Shown here: in pieces, positions 28,931 to 39,129 of the stretch
Layout of the letters: each line of letters begins with the position of its first letter
Position numbering within the stretch: position 1 is the stretch's first letter
From: Desulfuromonadaceae bacterium
Lineage (GTDB): Bacteria > Desulfobacterota > Desulfuromonadia > Geobacterales > Pseudopelobacteraceae
Assembly: GCA_028683435.1 (NCBI GenBank)
Contig: JAQUIG010000002.1
Location: 1-64,000, forward strand
Direction of reading: 5' to 3'
Length of the DNA: 64,000 bases
Notes under the pieces: model-generated
What the model was told of the DNA's origin: nothing
What the model saw: the letters and a program-made list of their open reading frames with translations, nothing else
Databases searched by the model: none
Program-made: the position numbers and the translations under genes

Positions 28931-29779
28931 ATGGATTACACCGCTGTTCTGGCTCAAATAAAACCGAAACTCGGTTGCGTTGCCGACAATCTGACAATGG
29001 TTAAAGGAGAGATCGCAAAAGCGAAGGAAGCCGGAGCCGACCTGATTGTTTTTCCTGAACTGGCGCTGTCCGGCTATTTCCTGAAAGACCTCGTCCCCGA
29101 AGTGGCGCTACGAATCGACTCTCCCGAAATCAGCGCCCTGATCGAGCTTTCCACAGGGATATCCATCGCCATCGGCTTTGTCGAAGAGACCGATGACTAT
29201 CACTTCTTTAACTCGGCCCTGTACCTTGAAGACGGTAAAATTCGCCATCTGCACCGCAAAGTATATCTCCCGACCTACGGCCTGTTTGATGAGCAGCGTT
29301 ATCTGGCACGCGGCGGGTCGTTTCGTGCGTTCGATACAAAGTTTGGCCGTTTTGGCATATTGATCTGCGAGGACATGTGGCACCTGTCAGCCTCCTATAT
29401 TCTCGCCATGGATGGTGCCACAACACTAATTTGCCTTTCTAGCAGTCCGGCTCGCGGCATTAATGGTGATTCAATCGGTTCAGCCTCGGCCTGGCAGAAA
29501 CTGGTCTCAACCACAGCCCTGTTTCTCAACTGCCGGGTTCTCTACAGCAATCGGGTCGGCTTTGAGGATGGTGTCAACTTCTGGGGTGGTTCGGAGTATA
29601 TCGCACCATCTGGTGAATCAATCGTGCGCGGATCGCTGCTGGAGGAGGATTTCATCACCGCCAGGGTAAATGAAGGGGCACTCCGCCGGGAACGTATCTT
29701 TTCACCGATGATCCGCGACGAGAATCTGTTTGTGACGATGCAGGAACTTGGGCGCATCGCCAACGAGAGGGGACGATGA
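28931..29779 (+). CDS. Nitrilase-family amidohydrolase, probable glutaminase partner of NadE
   Basis: This 282-residue carbon-nitrogen hydrolase has the Glu-Lys-Cys triad: Glu in FPELALSGY, Lys in [14 protein letters not shown], and Cys in LICEDMWH. The start is the ATG at 28931 behind AGGAG; the reading frame is open further upstream but unsupported. It overlaps the nadE start by four bases. In glutamine-dependent NAD synthetases this domain is fused to the synthetase and releases ammonia from glutamine. Here the two are separate coupled genes, so it is probably the glutaminase subunit. A general amidase role is the alternative. Confidence 0.85.
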   Translation: MDYTAVLAQIKPKLGCVADNLTMVKGEIAKAKEAGADLIVFPELALSGYFLKDLVPEVALRIDSPEISALIELSTGISIAIGFVEETDDYHFFNSALYLEDGKIRHLHRKVYLPTYGLFDEQRYLARGGSFRAFDTKFGRFGILICEDMWHLSASYILAMDGATTLICLSSSPARGINGDSIGSASAWQKLVSTTALFLNCRVLYSNRVGFEDGVNFWGGSEYIAPSGESIVRGSLLEEDFITARVNEGALRRERIFSPMIRDENLFVTMQELGRIANERGR

Positions 29780-30600
29780 TGGGCGGATTACACGCCAACG
29801 CAGAATTATTAAGAAAACTTCTTGTCGGCTTCGTACGCGATGAAGTCCGAAAGGTCGGCATCAGCACAGTAGTGTTGGGACTTTCGGGTGGGATTGACTC
29901 GGCTCTGGTTGCTTTCATCGCCGCCGAAGCGCTTGGCCCCGAGAATGTCCACGCCATCTGCATGCCCTACAGTACCAGCAATCCTGAGAGCGAGGCACAC
30001 GCCAGACTGGTGGCGTTGTCGTGCGGGATCAACTTTTCGGTACTGCCGATAACGGCAATGGTGGACGCTTATTTCGGCATGTTCCCCGATGCGGATAATA
30101 TGCGACGCGGCAACAAAATGGCCCGCGAACGGATGACGATTCTTTTTGATCATTCGGCGCTGCTGCACGCCCTGGTGCTTGGCACCAGTAATAAAACGGA
30201 ACTGCTGCTGGGGTACGGCACCCTCTACGGAGACATGGCTTCGGCTCTGAACCCTATCGGTGATATCTACAAAAGCCAGGTATGGCAACTATCTGCTGCA
30301 ATGGGGGTTCCGGCTGCGGTGATCGAGAAGCAGCCGTCAGCAGATCTCTGGGCCGGACAGACTGATGAAGAGGAGTTGGGGTTCTCGTATCGTCAGGCAG
30401 ATGAGCTCCTCTATCAGATGGTGGACCAGCGACTTACGAAGCCGGAACTGGTTGCCGCAGGTTTTGACCGCGAGTTTGTCGAGACTATCTATTCAAAGAT
30501 CCAAAGCTCTCATTTCAAACGGCGCCTTCCGATCATTGCCAAGGTTTCAAACCGTACGATTGACCGCGATTTCAGATATGCGAGGGACTGGGGAAAATGA
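29776..30600 (+). CDS. nadE: NAD synthetase
   Basis: This 274-residue enzyme amidates deamido-NAD to NAD at the expense of ATP. The PP-loop [12 protein letters not shown] (about residues 34-45) and the [20 protein letters not shown] segment are diagnostic. The C-terminal [19 protein letters not shown] matches the substrate-binding lid. Length equals that of the synthetase domain alone, so ammonia must come from solution or from the upstream nitrilase-family protein. Its stop overlaps the SUI1 gene by four bases. Confidence 0.94.
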   Translation: MMGGLHANAELLRKLLVGFVRDEVRKVGISTVVLGLSGGIDSALVAFIAAEALGPENVHAICMPYSTSNPESEAHARLVALSCGINFSVLPITAMVDAYFGMFPDADNMRRGNKMARERMTILFDHSALLHALVLGTSNKTELLLGYGTLYGDMASALNPIGDIYKSQVWQLSAAMGVPAAVIEKQPSADLWAGQTDEEELGFSYRQADELLYQMVDQRLTKPELVAAGFDREFVETIYSKIQSSHFKRRLPIIAKVSNRTIDRDFRYARDWGK

Positions 30601-30935
30601 CAAACTGGGCCGACAATATCCCTGCCTTTTCAACAGAATCGGCGCGGACCAAGCAGAACAATCCCGCACACAAAACGGCGGTGGTTCAACGGAGTGACGG
30701 CATCGTGCGCGTGCGACGTGAAGTCAAAGGGCGGGGGGGCGGCACGGTGATTGTCATCAGCGGCATCCCTCTGCCACCTCCCCAGATCAAGGAGTTGGCA
30801 GGAGTTCTCAAAAAAAAGTGCGGTTGCGGCGGGACGGTCAAAGAAGGTGTTATTGAAATTCAGGGTGATCACCGGGAGACCTTGTCAGCAGAATTACAGG
30901 CTCGCGGCTTTAAAGTAAAACTGGCAGGAGGATAG
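30597..30935 (+). CDS. SUI1/YciH-family translation factor
   Basis: This 112-residue protein has the SUI1 fold in its C-terminal 75 residues: [37 protein letters not shown] and [26 protein letters not shown]. Bacterial YciH is related to eukaryotic eIF1 and can influence initiation fidelity. The N-terminal 35 residues are basic and probably flexible. It is the third gene of the nitrilase-nadE-SUI1 unit, each overlapping the next by four bases. Confidence 0.9.
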   Translation: MTNWADNIPAFSTESARTKQNNPAHKTAVVQRSDGIVRVRREVKGRGGGTVIVISGIPLPPPQIKELAGVLKKKCGCGGTVKEGVIEIQGDHRETLSAELQARGFKVKLAGG

Positions 30936-30973
30936 CGAAACAGAGATAAATACCATCATTACTCAATAATTTC

Positions 30974-31002
30974 TTGACCTATCAATCATTATCACCTATC
31001 TT
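30974..31002 (+). promoter_or_regulatory. Candidate promoter for tRNA-Leu
   Basis: TTGACC (30974-30979) and TATCTT (30997-31002) are separated by 17 bases, about 64 bases upstream of the tRNA. Identified by eye. Confidence 0.45.
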
Positions 31003-31065
31003 TGTAAATCTTTTTATTCAAGTAAACAATGACCATGATCAATCGCTTCATGGTTCAAGACAGAT

Positions 31066-31150
31066 GCGAGAGTGGCGGAATTGGCAGACGCACCAGACTT
31101 AGGATCTGGCACCGTAAGGTATAGGAGTTCAAGTCTCCTCTCTCGCACCA
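31066..31150 (+). tRNA. tRNA-Leu (anticodon UAG)
   Basis: This is an 85-base cloverleaf with acceptor arms GCGAGAG and CTCTCGC, encoded CCA and a long variable arm. The anticodon stem CCAGA/TCTGG frames the loop CTTAGGA, giving anticodon UAG. It lies 76 bases upstream of tig and may share its transcript. Confidence 0.97.
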
Positions 31151-31225
31151 TCCAGTTTATCGATGTTTGTTCCGATTCACTTCACATGCAAACATTACAT
31201 TTCACTATAGAAGAGGACAGCTACC

Positions 31226-32536
31226 ATGCAGGTTCACGTCGAAGACATCAGCTCGGTTCAAAAAAAGATTACTATCGAAATCCCCGCTGAACGGGTTAAC
31301 AAAGAGATTGAAAAAGCGTACTCAGCAATCCAGAAAAAAGCGAAGATACAGGGGTTCCGTCCCGGTAAGGCACCGATGCAGCTTATCAAACGTACTTACA
31401 GTGATGCGATGCGCGACGATGTCATGCGCCGTCTGTATCAGGATACTCTCTACAAGGCAATGGATGAGCACAAGGTTGAGCCGATTGATTCCCCCACCAT
31501 AGAGAGCGACATACTCGAAGCGGGTGTCCCGTTTAAATACAGTGCGCTTTTTGAAGTAATGCCGCAGATATTGTTAAATGAATATACCGGACTGACGGTA
31601 AACAAAGAAATCTATGTTGCCAAGCCGGAAAGCATCGATGGTGAACTGAAACGTATGCAGGAAAACATGGCGCAGCTCATTCCGCTTGACGAAGATGCAG
31701 CCGTTGAAAACGGACATACCGTATCTGTTGATTATTCAGTTGCAGTAGAGGGTTCACCTGAGGAAAACAGCGGCGCACAGTCTGCAGAGGTTGAAATTGG
31801 ATCAAGCAAGTTGATCCCAGGCTTTGAAGAGCAATTAATCGGGCTGAAAGCGGGCGATTCCAAAGAATTCACCCTTGACCTCCCGGCCAACGGTGACGAC
31901 GCTGAAGCTACCGGAAAGAAAGGTATATTTTCGGTAACCGTAAAAGAGATCAAACGCAAGGAACTTCCCGAACTTGACGATGATTTCGCCCAGCAGTTCG
32001 GCGATTATGACACCTTGGAAGCTTTACGCACCAAAATGATTGAGTATCATAAAGAACATGAAAAAGAGCGCATCGAAAACGAATTAAAAGAGCGGGTTAT
32101 TCAGGCCCTGATCGCGAAAAATCCGCTGGATGTCCCTGAATCAATGGTAAAACGTCAACTTGACCATATGTTCGAAAATCTCAAAAACCGCCTTAAGAGC
32201 CAACAAATGTCACTCGAAATGATGGGACTTGATGCAGAAGGTTTCCGTGCACGCTTTCGTGACGATGCCATTGACAAGGTCAAAGGTGGTTTACTGTTGA
32301 TGGCGTTAGTGGAAAAAGAAAATGTTTCCGTATCTGATGAGGATTTAAGCGCACACTACGAAAAAATCGCCGCCGGAAATGCGGAAATGCTCGGCCGCAT
32401 CAAGGAGTATTATTCAGCCAATGAGAATGCAAAGCATTCTATCATCTCGGAAATAAAAGAGGACAAGGCCATTTCTTATCTGATTGATCATGCCGTTGTC
32501 ACCGAAGTTGACGCAGAGCAACTTAAAACAGCCTAA
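31226..32536 (+). CDS. tig: Trigger factor
   Basis: This 436-residue ribosome-bound chaperone and peptidyl-prolyl isomerase has the N-terminal ribosome-binding domain ([20 protein letters not shown]; the signature [14 protein letters not shown] near residues 45-58). A central FKBP-type domain (about 155-245) and a long helical C-terminal chaperone domain with [24 protein letters not shown] follow. Length matches the family. An AGAGGA site lies before the ATG. It heads the tig-clpP-clpX unit. Confidence 0.96.
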   Translation: MQVHVEDISSVQKKITIEIPAERVNKEIEKAYSAIQKKAKIQGFRPGKAPMQLIKRTYSDAMRDDVMRRLYQDTLYKAMDEHKVEPIDSPTIESDILEAGVPFKYSALFEVMPQILLNEYTGLTVNKEIYVAKPESIDGELKRMQENMAQLIPLDEDAAVENGHTVSVDYSVAVEGSPEENSGAQSAEVEIGSSKLIPGFEEQLIGLKAGDSKEFTLDLPANGDDAEATGKKGIFSVTVKEIKRKELPELDDDFAQQFGDYDTLEALRTKMIEYHKEHEKERIENELKERVIQALIAKNPLDVPESMVKRQLDHMFENLKNRLKSQQMSLEMMGLDAEGFRARFRDDAIDKVKGGLLLMALVEKENVSVSDEDLSAHYEKIAAGNAEMLGRIKEYYSANENAKHSIISEIKEDKAISYLIDHAVVTEVDAEQLKTA

Positions 32537-32547
32537 GGAGAAATACC

Positions 32548-33147
32548 ATGTATATCCCAATGGTTGTAGAACAGAGCGGCAGGGGTGAGCGAGCATATGA
32601 CATCTATTCTCGCCTGCTTAAAGAGCGGATCATTTTTCTTGGTGGGCCCATTGACGATACTGTAGCCAATCTTATCATCGCGCAGTTGCTGTTTCTTGAG
32701 GCTGAAGATCCGGACAAGGATATCCATCTGTATATCAACTCACCGGGAGGCGTTGTCACCGCTGGGATGGCTATTTTTGACACCATGCGCTATATCAAAG
32801 CTCCCGTGTCGACTATTTGCGTCGGGCAGGCGGCTTCAATGGGAGCAATACTGTTAACAGCCGGAGAAAAAGGGAAACGCTTCAGCCTCAGCCACTCGAG
32901 GATCATGATTCATCAGCCTCTGGGAGGTTTCCAGGGTCAGGCGACTGACATCAGTATTCACGCCAGGGAAATCCTGCGGATGAAAGATGAATTGAACGGG
33001 ATTCTTGCCGAACTATCGGGACAGCAAAAAGAGAAAGTTGAAGCGGATACTGAACGAGACTTCTTTATGTCTGGCGAAGATGCAAAAGAGTATGGTTTGA
33101 TAGACGCTATTTTTACGCGTAAACCGCTCACTGGAGACACATTATGA
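32548..33147 (+). CDS. clpP: ATP-dependent Clp protease proteolytic subunit
   Basis: This 199-residue serine protease has catalytic Ser in GQAASMGA (about residue 98), His in MIHQPLGG (about 123) and Asp in ERDFFMS (about 172). The N-terminus [28 protein letters not shown] is typical. It assembles as a tetradecamer capped by ClpX, encoded next with a four-base overlap. Confidence 0.97.
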   Translation: MYIPMVVEQSGRGERAYDIYSRLLKERIIFLGGPIDDTVANLIIAQLLFLEAEDPDKDIHLYINSPGGVVTAGMAIFDTMRYIKAPVSTICVGQAASMGAILLTAGEKGKRFSLSHSRIMIHQPLGGFQGQATDISIHAREILRMKDELNGILAELSGQQKEKVEADTERDFFMSGEDAKEYGLIDAIFTRKPLTGDTL

Positions 33148-34400
33148 GTCGTAGCAGCACAGTGCAGGAACACCTTACCTGCTCTTTCTGCGGAAAAAGT
33201 CAGGAAGATGTAAAAAAGCTTATTGCCGGACCGACCGTTTATATCTGCGATGAATGCATTGAACTCTGTAATGACATCATTGCCGAAGAGATAAAACTGG
33301 AAGAGACAACCGGACCGGACCTGAAAAAACTTCCCAAGCCTCGTGAAATAAAAGACATTCTGGATGAATATGTTATTGGCCAGGAAATGGCCAAGAAAGT
33401 CCTCTCTGTTGCTGTATACAATCATTACAAACGAATCGAAAGCGGCGGTAAGCCGGGTGATGTTGAAATGCAGAAAAGTAATATTCTGCTGTTAGGCCCT
33501 ACCGGTTCCGGAAAGACACTCCTTGCTCAGACCCTGGCCCGCATTCTTAAAGTACCTTTTGCAATGGCGGATGCGACCAATCTCACCGAAGCAGGGTATG
33601 TTGGTGAAGATGTCGAAAACATCATCCTCACACTGTTGCAGGCGGCAGACTATGATGTGGAACGTGCCCAGAAAGGAATCGTCTACATTGATGAGATTGA
33701 TAAAATAGCCCGCAAGTCCGATTCACCTTCGATCACCCGTGACGTTTCGGGTGAAGGGGTCCAGCAGGCGCTCCTCAAGATCATTGAAGGCACGGTAGCC
33801 AGTATTCCGCCGAAAGGCGGCAGAAAACATCCACAGCAGGAGTTCATGAAAGTAGATACCACAAATATCCTGTTTATTTGCGGTGGTGCCTTTGCTGGAC
33901 TGGAAACTGTTATACAGCAGCGCATCGGGAAAAAATCGCTCGGTTTTGGAGCTGACATCAAGAAACGCGAAGAGAAAAAACTCGGCGAGCTTCTGAAGAG
34001 CCTTACTCCGGAAGACCTCCTTAAGTATGGATATATCCCCGAGTTCATCGGCCGCCTCCCCATGCTGGCCACTCTGACTGAGCTGGATGAAGAGGCATTG
34101 GTACAGATACTGAAAGAGCCGAAGAATTCTTTAGTAAAACAATATCAGAAACTTTTTGATCTTGAGAAGGTACGCCTGAAATTTACTGACGGCTCATTGG
34201 TCGCCATCGCAAAAGAGGCGCTGAAACGGAATACCGGAGCACGCGGATTACGTGCAATTCTCGAAAACTCGATGCTCGATATAATGTATGATATCCCGTC
34301 ACAACCGAATGTGCAGGAAGTCGTCATCAATGAAGATGTAATATATCGTAAGGAAAAACCGATAGTTGTTTATGAGCAGGAATTAAAAGAGGCTGCCTGA
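33144..34400 (+). CDS. clpX: Clp protease ATPase subunit ClpX
   Basis: This 418-residue AAA+ unfoldase carries an N-terminal zinc-binding domain ([11 protein letters not shown] then CDECIELC), Walker A GPTGSGKT (about residues 115-122) and Walker [11 protein letters not shown]. Sensor and pore segments are as in other ClpX, and [11 protein letters not shown] precedes the C-terminal domain. It feeds substrates to ClpP. It begins within the last bases of clpP. Confidence 0.97.
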   Translation: MSRSSTVQEHLTCSFCGKSQEDVKKLIAGPTVYICDECIELCNDIIAEEIKLEETTGPDLKKLPKPREIKDILDEYVIGQEMAKKVLSVAVYNHYKRIESGGKPGDVEMQKSNILLLGPTGSGKTLLAQTLARILKVPFAMADATNLTEAGYVGEDVENIILTLLQAADYDVERAQKGIVYIDEIDKIARKSDSPSITRDVSGEGVQQALLKIIEGTVASIPPKGGRKHPQQEFMKVDTTNILFICGGAFAGLETVIQQRIGKKSLGFGADIKKREEKKLGELLKSLTPEDLLKYGYIPEFIGRLPMLATLTELDEEALVQILKEPKNSLVKQYQKLFDLEKVRLKFTDGSLVAIAKEALKRNTGARGLRAILENSMLDIMYDIPSQPNVQEVVINEDVIYRKEKPIVVYEQELKEAA

Positions 34401-34522
34401 TTTCGCCTTTAAATCAGATCGTTAGACAGATTTTATCTGTTAAAACGTCACGATTCACTCACATATATTATTAACAAGATGTTTAACTGCCCAGAATAAG
34501 CGCTTTCGCGAGAAAAAAACAC

Positions 34523-34550
34523 TTGACACAATTCAAGAACATCTGATAAA
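34523..34550 (+). promoter_or_regulatory. Candidate promoter for the HU gene
   Basis: TTGACA (34523-34528) is followed after 16 bases by GATAAA (34545-34550), about 45 bases before the HU start. It lies in an A/T-rich stretch. Confidence 0.5.
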
Positions 34551-34595
34551 CAGTGGCTCGCTTTGTATTTAATAATCATTTTTTGGAGGTGTACC

Positions 34596-34895
34596 GTGAC
34601 AAAAGCAGAATTGATCAGTTCGGTAGCAGAGCTGTCCGGCCTGAAAAAAGTAGAAGCTGAAAAGGCTGTTTCCGCATTTATCGCCAGCGTAACTACTGCT
34701 CTGAAAAGCGGAGACAAGCTGAGTCTTGTCGGTTTCGGTACATTCTCCACAGCTAAGCGTGCAGCCCGCAAAGGTCAGAATCCTCAGACAGGCAAAAAGA
34801 TTGATATTCCTGCAGCGACTGTTCCCAAGTTTAAACCAGGTAAAACACTGAAGGAAGCCGTTAATGTTGTTGTAGCAGCGAAGAAAAAGAAGTAG
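34596..34895 (+). CDS. hup: DNA-binding protein HU
   Basis: This 99-residue HU/IHF-fold protein starts at the GTG at 34596 behind a GGAGGT site; the frame is open upstream but MTKAELISSVAELSG is the canonical N-terminus. The DNA-binding arm GFGTFSTAKRAARKGQNPQTGKKI is intact, and the C-terminus is Lys-rich (AAKKKK). It compacts and bends DNA without strong sequence preference. Two tRNA genes follow directly and may be read from the same promoter. Confidence 0.95.
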   Translation: MTKAELISSVAELSGLKKVEAEKAVSAFIASVTTALKSGDKLSLVGFGTFSTAKRAARKGQNPQTGKKIDIPAATVPKFKPGKTLKEAVNVVVAAKKKK

Positions 34896-34914
34896 TTTCT
34901 TGTAGAGTTGCCGA

Positions 34915-34991
34915 GGGGTTGTAGCTCAGTTGGTTAGAGTGCCAGCCTGTCACGCTGGAAGTCGCGGGTTCGAGCCCCGTCAACCCCGCCA
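34915..34991 (+). tRNA. tRNA-Asp (anticodon GUC)
   Basis: This is a 77-base cloverleaf with acceptor arms GGGGTTG/CAACCCC and encoded CCA. The anticodon stem CCAGC/GCTGG frames CTGTCAC, giving anticodon GUC. Confidence 0.97.
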
Positions 34992-34999
34992 TAAAATAA

Positions 35000-35075
35000 G
35001 GGCGAATAGCTCAGCTGGGAGAGCGCCAGCCTTACAAGCTGGATGTCACAGGTTCGATCCCTGTTTCGCCCACCA
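35000..35075 (+). tRNA. tRNA-Val (anticodon UAC)
   Basis: This is a 76-base cloverleaf with acceptor arms GGGCGAA/TTCGCCC and encoded CCA. The anticodon stem CCAGC/GCTGG frames CTTACAA, giving anticodon UAC. It is 8 bases downstream of tRNA-Asp. Confidence 0.97.
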
Positions 35076-35079
35076 TTAA

Positions 35080-35113
35080 AACAGCCACTTAGAATAGCTT
35101 CTAAGTGGCTGTT
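35080..35113 (+). terminator. Hairpin after the tRNA-Asp/tRNA-Val pair
   Basis: Perfect 15-bp arms (35080-35094, 35099-35113) with loop TAGC start four bases after the tRNA-Val CCA. No clear T-run follows. The AGCCACTTAG stem is shared with the hairpin at 59892-59939 near another tRNA. Confidence 0.65.
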
Positions 35114-35155
35114 CCACGTTTAAGATCGGCAGGTTGAATTATATCCGGAGGCTTA

Positions 35156-35842
35156 ATGATTTTGACCGGTACCATTGTAAATGTTGCGGCAATCGGCTCA
35201 GGTGCTCTGATAGGACGCTATGCAGGACGATTTGTCCCAAGCAGAATACGGAAAACTGTTATGGTCGGATTGGGGTTAGCGGTACTTTTAATCGGTTTGC
35301 AATTGGCACTAAAGAGCAGGCATCCGATGATTGTTATTGGCAGCTTGATAATCGGCAGCGCACTCGGCGAACTGCTCCAGATTGAGGCGCGCCTGGAATC
35401 TTTTGGGATCTGGTTACAAGGACGATTTGTTGGAGTCGGCAATATTGCCGAGGGATTCGTGGCATCCAGTCTGCTGTTCTGCGTAGGAGCAATGGCCATC
35501 ATGGGTGCGCTTCAGGATGGCCTGAACGGCGTTCCAACCATCCTTTATGCCAAGGCGGCCCTGGACGGAGTAGCATCCATTGCATTGGCATCGACACTTG
35601 GCATCGGTGTACTCTTCTCTGCGCTTCCTGTGGCAATTTACCAGGGAGGCATTACTATTATGGCGGAGTCTGCCAAACCACTGCTGACAGAAACAGTTAT
35701 ACTGGAGATGAATGCGGTGGGGGGATTGCTGATTACAGCTATTAGTCTCGATTTGATCGGAATCAAGCGCCTGCCGGTCGGAAATATGCTGCCATCGGTT
35801 TTTGCGGCGGCAGGACTCGTCTGGATGTTTGGCCTCGCTTAA
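35156..35842 (+). CDS. DUF554 (YqgA-like) membrane protein
   Basis: This 228-residue protein has about seven hydrophobic segments and matches the DUF554 pattern: GTIVNVAAIGSGALIGRYAG at the N-terminus, VMVGLGLAVLLIGLQLAL, FCVGAMAIMGALQDGLNG and an E/GG pair in EMNAVGGLLITAISLDLIGIK. Transport has been proposed for this family but not shown. A CCGGAGG site precedes the ATG. It is a single gene, read after the tRNA hairpin. Confidence 0.85.
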   Translation: MILTGTIVNVAAIGSGALIGRYAGRFVPSRIRKTVMVGLGLAVLLIGLQLALKSRHPMIVIGSLIIGSALGELLQIEARLESFGIWLQGRFVGVGNIAEGFVASSLLFCVGAMAIMGALQDGLNGVPTILYAKAALDGVASIALASTLGIGVLFSALPVAIYQGGITIMAESAKPLLTETVILEMNAVGGLLITAISLDLIGIKRLPVGNMLPSVFAAAGLVWMFGLA

Positions 35843-35987
35843 ATTGCTGCCAAGAAGACTACTCTAACAAATATACGGCGCCGGCAGGGCCTGGCACAAT
35901 AAAGCCTGTCCTGGATGCAGTACCGGAAGTGCCTGTATTAACAGGATTGATGCATAAGCAATATTTTCAGTACAAGAGGAGCAGGAG

Positions 35988-36365
35988 ATGGGACTTTTTA
36001 CGGTGGCAGCTAAAAGCTCAGGTTCGCTGGAAAACAGGAAATTCCATACCGATTATGGTCAACTGCTTGTAGATGGCGAGATCATTGAGACCGGTTTTGT
36101 TGTTGTCCGGGATACATTTCTTTTCACCAACAAGCGATTGATCATCATCGATATCCAGGGCATTTCAGGACAACAGATCGAGTATCTTTCAATACCATAC
36201 GGCAACATAACAAGATTCAGCGTACAGACGGGTGGAAGTTTTGATCTTAATGCGGAGTTAAAGCTGTGGATCGGTAGCGACACAATTCCGCTGGAAAAAA
36301 AGTTTAATAAGGACCTGAGTATCTATGAAGTGCAGAAGGTGTTGGCAAGTCATATTCTGAAATAA
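35988..36365 (+). CDS. Bacterial PH-domain protein (DUF1696-like)
   Basis: This 125-residue protein has a single bacterial pleckstrin-homology-like domain: RDTFLFTNKRLIIIDIQGISGQQIEYLSIPYGNITRFSVQTGG in the middle and a C-terminal helix ending VQKVLASHILK. No signal or membrane segment is visible. Function is unknown. A GAGGAGCAGGAG stretch precedes the ATG. Confidence 0.8.
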   Translation: MGLFTVAAKSSGSLENRKFHTDYGQLLVDGEIIETGFVVVRDTFLFTNKRLIIIDIQGISGQQIEYLSIPYGNITRFSVQTGGSFDLNAELKLWIGSDTIPLEKKFNKDLSIYEVQKVLASHILK

Positions 36366-36435
36366 CGAATACATCTTACCTCACTCATAAAAACTCCGGT
36401 CAGTACATTCTAGTCGCAGGGCTGGAAGATCAGTT

Positions 36436-37359
36436 TCAAGAGATGCCGGCGCACAGGAATGGCTGAATTTCAAATACGGCAACAACACAGCGAATGAATT
36501 CCTTTACGGCCGGGTCGTTTATCCGCCCATTGTTGGTGATCGCCGTTCGCTGACGTACATGGATAAAACCGGGAACGTGATGTACACGCAAAAGCCCATC
36601 CGAAATCTGTTTTGCCGCAATACTTCGTGAAACAAAGGCAATCCCCCCCCCGTTTACAATTGTCTCCAGGGTCAAACGCAGGTCATCCAGCACCATGGAC
36701 CTGCTGAAGTCCTCAATCTTGTGCCCGCCCTGTGCTAAATTGCATTCCAGTAGATTCCGGGAAGTGCAGCCGACCTTGCGGGCGATCAGACAGTGGCTGA
36801 GCAGCTGCTGGATATCTACCTCCGGTTCCGGCAGGCCCAAAACCGGTGAACTGATAAAAACCAGTTCATCCTGGGGTAGTTCTGTGGCATGAAACCCCGG
36901 AATTTTGAGCTGTTCGCAATGTTCCACCACCGCCAGATCAAACTCATTCTCCAACAGCTCCTTAATTGTCTGATCAATGGAATGAAACATGAAATTCAGA
37001 TCAATATTATGGACATGATGCAGCATGCACTGTTCAATCACTCGGGGCAGGTATGCGACCCCAAAGGTTGGCGTACAGCAGATGGACAAGCGCGATTTTT
37101 GTCCCTGGTGTTTCAGTTCATTGGCCAGTTTGGCCTCAATTTTCAATATCTGTTCAGCCCTCCGAACCACGATAGTGCCCGCTTCAGTTAACACAAGGGC
37201 TGGACCGGACCGGTCAAGCAGCGGTCGATCATAGTGTTCCTCAAGATACTTAATACGCTGGGATATGGCTGACTGGGTCACACACAGCTCAGTTGCAGCA
37301 CGAGAAAAACTCCCAACCTGAGCGGTGACCTGCAGTGTTTTCAGATACTCTGTTCTCAT
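36436..37359 (-). CDS. LysR-family transcriptional regulator
   Basis: This 307-residue regulator has an N-terminal winged helix (MRTEYLKTLQVTAQVGSFSRAATELCVTQSAISQRIKYLEEHY) and a substrate-binding-like effector domain (residues about 90-300). It is divergent from the decaheme cytochrome/porin operon across a 650-base gap and is its most likely local regulator by LysR convention. The effector cannot be deduced. Confidence 0.9.
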   Translation of the reverse strand: MRTEYLKTLQVTAQVGSFSRAATELCVTQSAISQRIKYLEEHYDRPLLDRSGPALVLTEAGTIVVRRAEQILKIEAKLANELKHQGQKSRLSICCTPTFGVAYLPRVIEQCMLHHVHNIDLNFMFHSIDQTIKELLENEFDLAVVEHCEQLKIPGFHATELPQDELVFISSPVLGLPEPEVDIQQLLSHCLIARKVGCTSRNLLECNLAQGGHKIEDFSRSMVLDDLRLTLETIVNGGGIAFVSRSIAAKQISDGLLRVHHVPGFIHVRQRTAITNNGRINDPAVKEFIRCVVAVFEIQPFLCAGIS

Positions 37360-38010
37360 TCAAATATCCCTATATGTATATAGAATATATAAGTATTGCT
37401 AATACGTCTATTAAATTGATTGGTTTTTACTTTTACATTTCTTCGAGTACTATGCCTGCCGGTAGAATACATTGTCAAGATTGTTCGCCACCAAAAAGCA
37501 CCTTCAAACTGTTTCAGTGGGGATAAACCTGGTGCATATGTCCATAAAAAAGCACGTTAAGTTCTTAATCCTGCCATGCCTGCTGTTACAATTACAGTTA
37601 GGAACAGCACTGTGCCGCCACCACCCCTGCCATTCTTTGTATAAGCAAAAAAACAACTTCCATCAGGCATACAGCAAACATCCCATTATCACGAGGCTGA
37701 CCGCTAAACAGACTCGTCCTCAGGTCATCTTATCGGACTCACCACCTGCAGCAAAAACTTTCGACCTTACTGCATCCTATATGGTCGCCATTCGGGCGCA
37801 TCCAGTCCAACACTCAGCATGGCATTATCAACCTTCTGCTTCATGTCCGACACGCGCATCACCCGTATAAAACAGAGCGCTCATAGAATTTACTCCGAAT
37901 GTTTTATTTGTTGCGGGATTATCCAGATACAAGCAAGTCATGAATCCGCTGAATATATTAAAGGTTTGACAGATAAAAATGCAGTTATCACCAGTTTGAA
38001 AGGAGAACAC
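37360..38010 (+). other. Long leader between LysR gene and cytochrome operon; one doubtful small ORF
   Basis: This stretch of 651 bases holds the divergent promoters. One plus-strand frame (ATG 37538 or GTG 37532 to 37870) would encode about 110 residues with a signal-like start (KFLILPCLLLQLQLGTALC), but the rest is low in recognisable pattern and its upstream GGGGA site fits only the GTG. I do not call it a gene. No riboswitch consensus was recognised by eye. The cytochrome frame is open from 37819, but the true start is at 38011. Confidence 0.35.
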
Positions 38011-39099
38011 ATGCGACACACATTGTCCGGCACAAAAGTAGTGCAACTGTTATTGCTCTGCGTACTTATGGCTGTTGTCGGGGCCTGTGCCACCGGCGCC
38101 GTCAGGGAGCGAATGTTGACCCTACCGACTATTGACGGCGCTAGCAACGTAGGAAATGCGAGCTGCGCCGCCTGCCACGAAGAAATAATGGCTCCCTTTG
38201 CCAAAACGGTCCATGGCCGACTGGCAGACTTTGAGGTCATGGGGGGCGAAAAAGGATGCGAATCCTGTCACGGCCCCGGCAGCCTGCATGCAGCAGAAGG
38301 TGATGCAGCCAAGATCCACTCGTTTGGCAAACTGGCTCCAGACCAGGCCTCGGCCATCTGCCTCAAATGCCACAGTGCCGACTCACTTATGGAATGGCAC
38401 GGGAACGAGCACGCCCTTAATGACGTAGCCTGCACCGACTGCCACAAGATCCATCAGGGCGCAAAACCGGTCAAGAAGAGCCTCAAGATGTCCGAACCGG
38501 ATCTCTGCTACAGCTGTCATCAGGAATACCAGGCCAAGGCGAACTTCCCTTCCCATCATCCGATCAAAGAGGGAAAAATGGTCTGCAGCAGTTGCCACGC
38601 AGTGCATGGCTCGACCGGTAAGGGACTGCTGAAAACAGATGAGCGCCCCAACGACCTCTGCTACAACTGCCACGCCCGCCACCAGGGACCATTCGTCTTC
38701 GAACATAGCCCGGTCCAGGAGGATTGCAGCATCTGTCATGACCCGCACGGTACCGTGGCCAACAACCTCCTCAAGCAGAGTGAGCCGTTCCTCTGCCTGC
38801 AGTGCCACGAAAGCCACTTCCATGCCACCAGAACCGGATCAAGCACTAATCCGGGCACTACCGCCTTTGACGGCACCGCGCTAAACGGTGCCACAGCGAC
38901 TGGGCTCCCCACCGCAAGCAACAGTGTCGGTTACACCAATACCCACGGCACCGACGCCTGGGCCCAGGCCTTCGGCACCAAGTGTACCGTCTGCCACACA
39001 AAAGTTCACGGCAGCGACCTTCCATCCCAGACAGCGCCTTCCGTCAGCACGGATGGCACACGCGGATGGCCGGACGGCGCCAAGGGATTGACCCGCTAA
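38011..39099 (+). CDS. Decaheme c-type cytochrome lipoprotein, MtrA/DmsE family
   Basis: This 362-residue protein has an N-terminal hydrophobic signal ending VVGAC, a lipobox, so it is predicted to be lipid-anchored. Ten CxxCH sites follow: CAACH, CESCH, CLKCH, CTDCH, CYSCH, CSSCH, CYNCH, CSICH, CLQCH and CTVCH. This matches the MtrA/DmsE group that sits inside an MtrB-type barrel and moves electrons across the outer membrane. The start at 38011 has an AAGGAG site, while the open frame upstream has none. The C-terminal 80 residues before the last heme are Thr/Ala/Gly-rich. The barrel gene starts 30 bases downstream; no MtrC-type surface cytochrome is present. Confidence 0.9.
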   Translation: MRHTLSGTKVVQLLLLCVLMAVVGACATGAVRERMLTLPTIDGASNVGNASCAACHEEIMAPFAKTVHGRLADFEVMGGEKGCESCHGPGSLHAAEGDAAKIHSFGKLAPDQASAICLKCHSADSLMEWHGNEHALNDVACTDCHKIHQGAKPVKKSLKMSEPDLCYSCHQEYQAKANFPSHHPIKEGKMVCSSCHAVHGSTGKGLLKTDERPNDLCYNCHARHQGPFVFEHSPVQEDCSICHDPHGTVANNLLKQSEPFLCLQCHESHFHATRTGSSTNPGTTAFDGTALNGATATGLPTASNSVGYTNTHGTDAWAQAFGTKCTVCHTKVHGSDLPSQTAPSVSTDGTRGWPDGAKGLTR

Positions 39100-39129
39100 A
39101 ACTCAAATTATCCAAGAAGGAGGAGCTTT

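Noticed and set aside
37472..37870. A 132-codon frame between the LysR gene and the cytochrome
   Set aside because: Signal-like start only, poor ribosome binding site and no recognisable pattern after; kept as a doubtful note, not a gene.
37360..38010. c-di-GMP (GEMM) riboswitch before the cytochrome operon
   Set aside because: Common in Geobacter cytochrome leaders, but I could not find the conserved core by eye.
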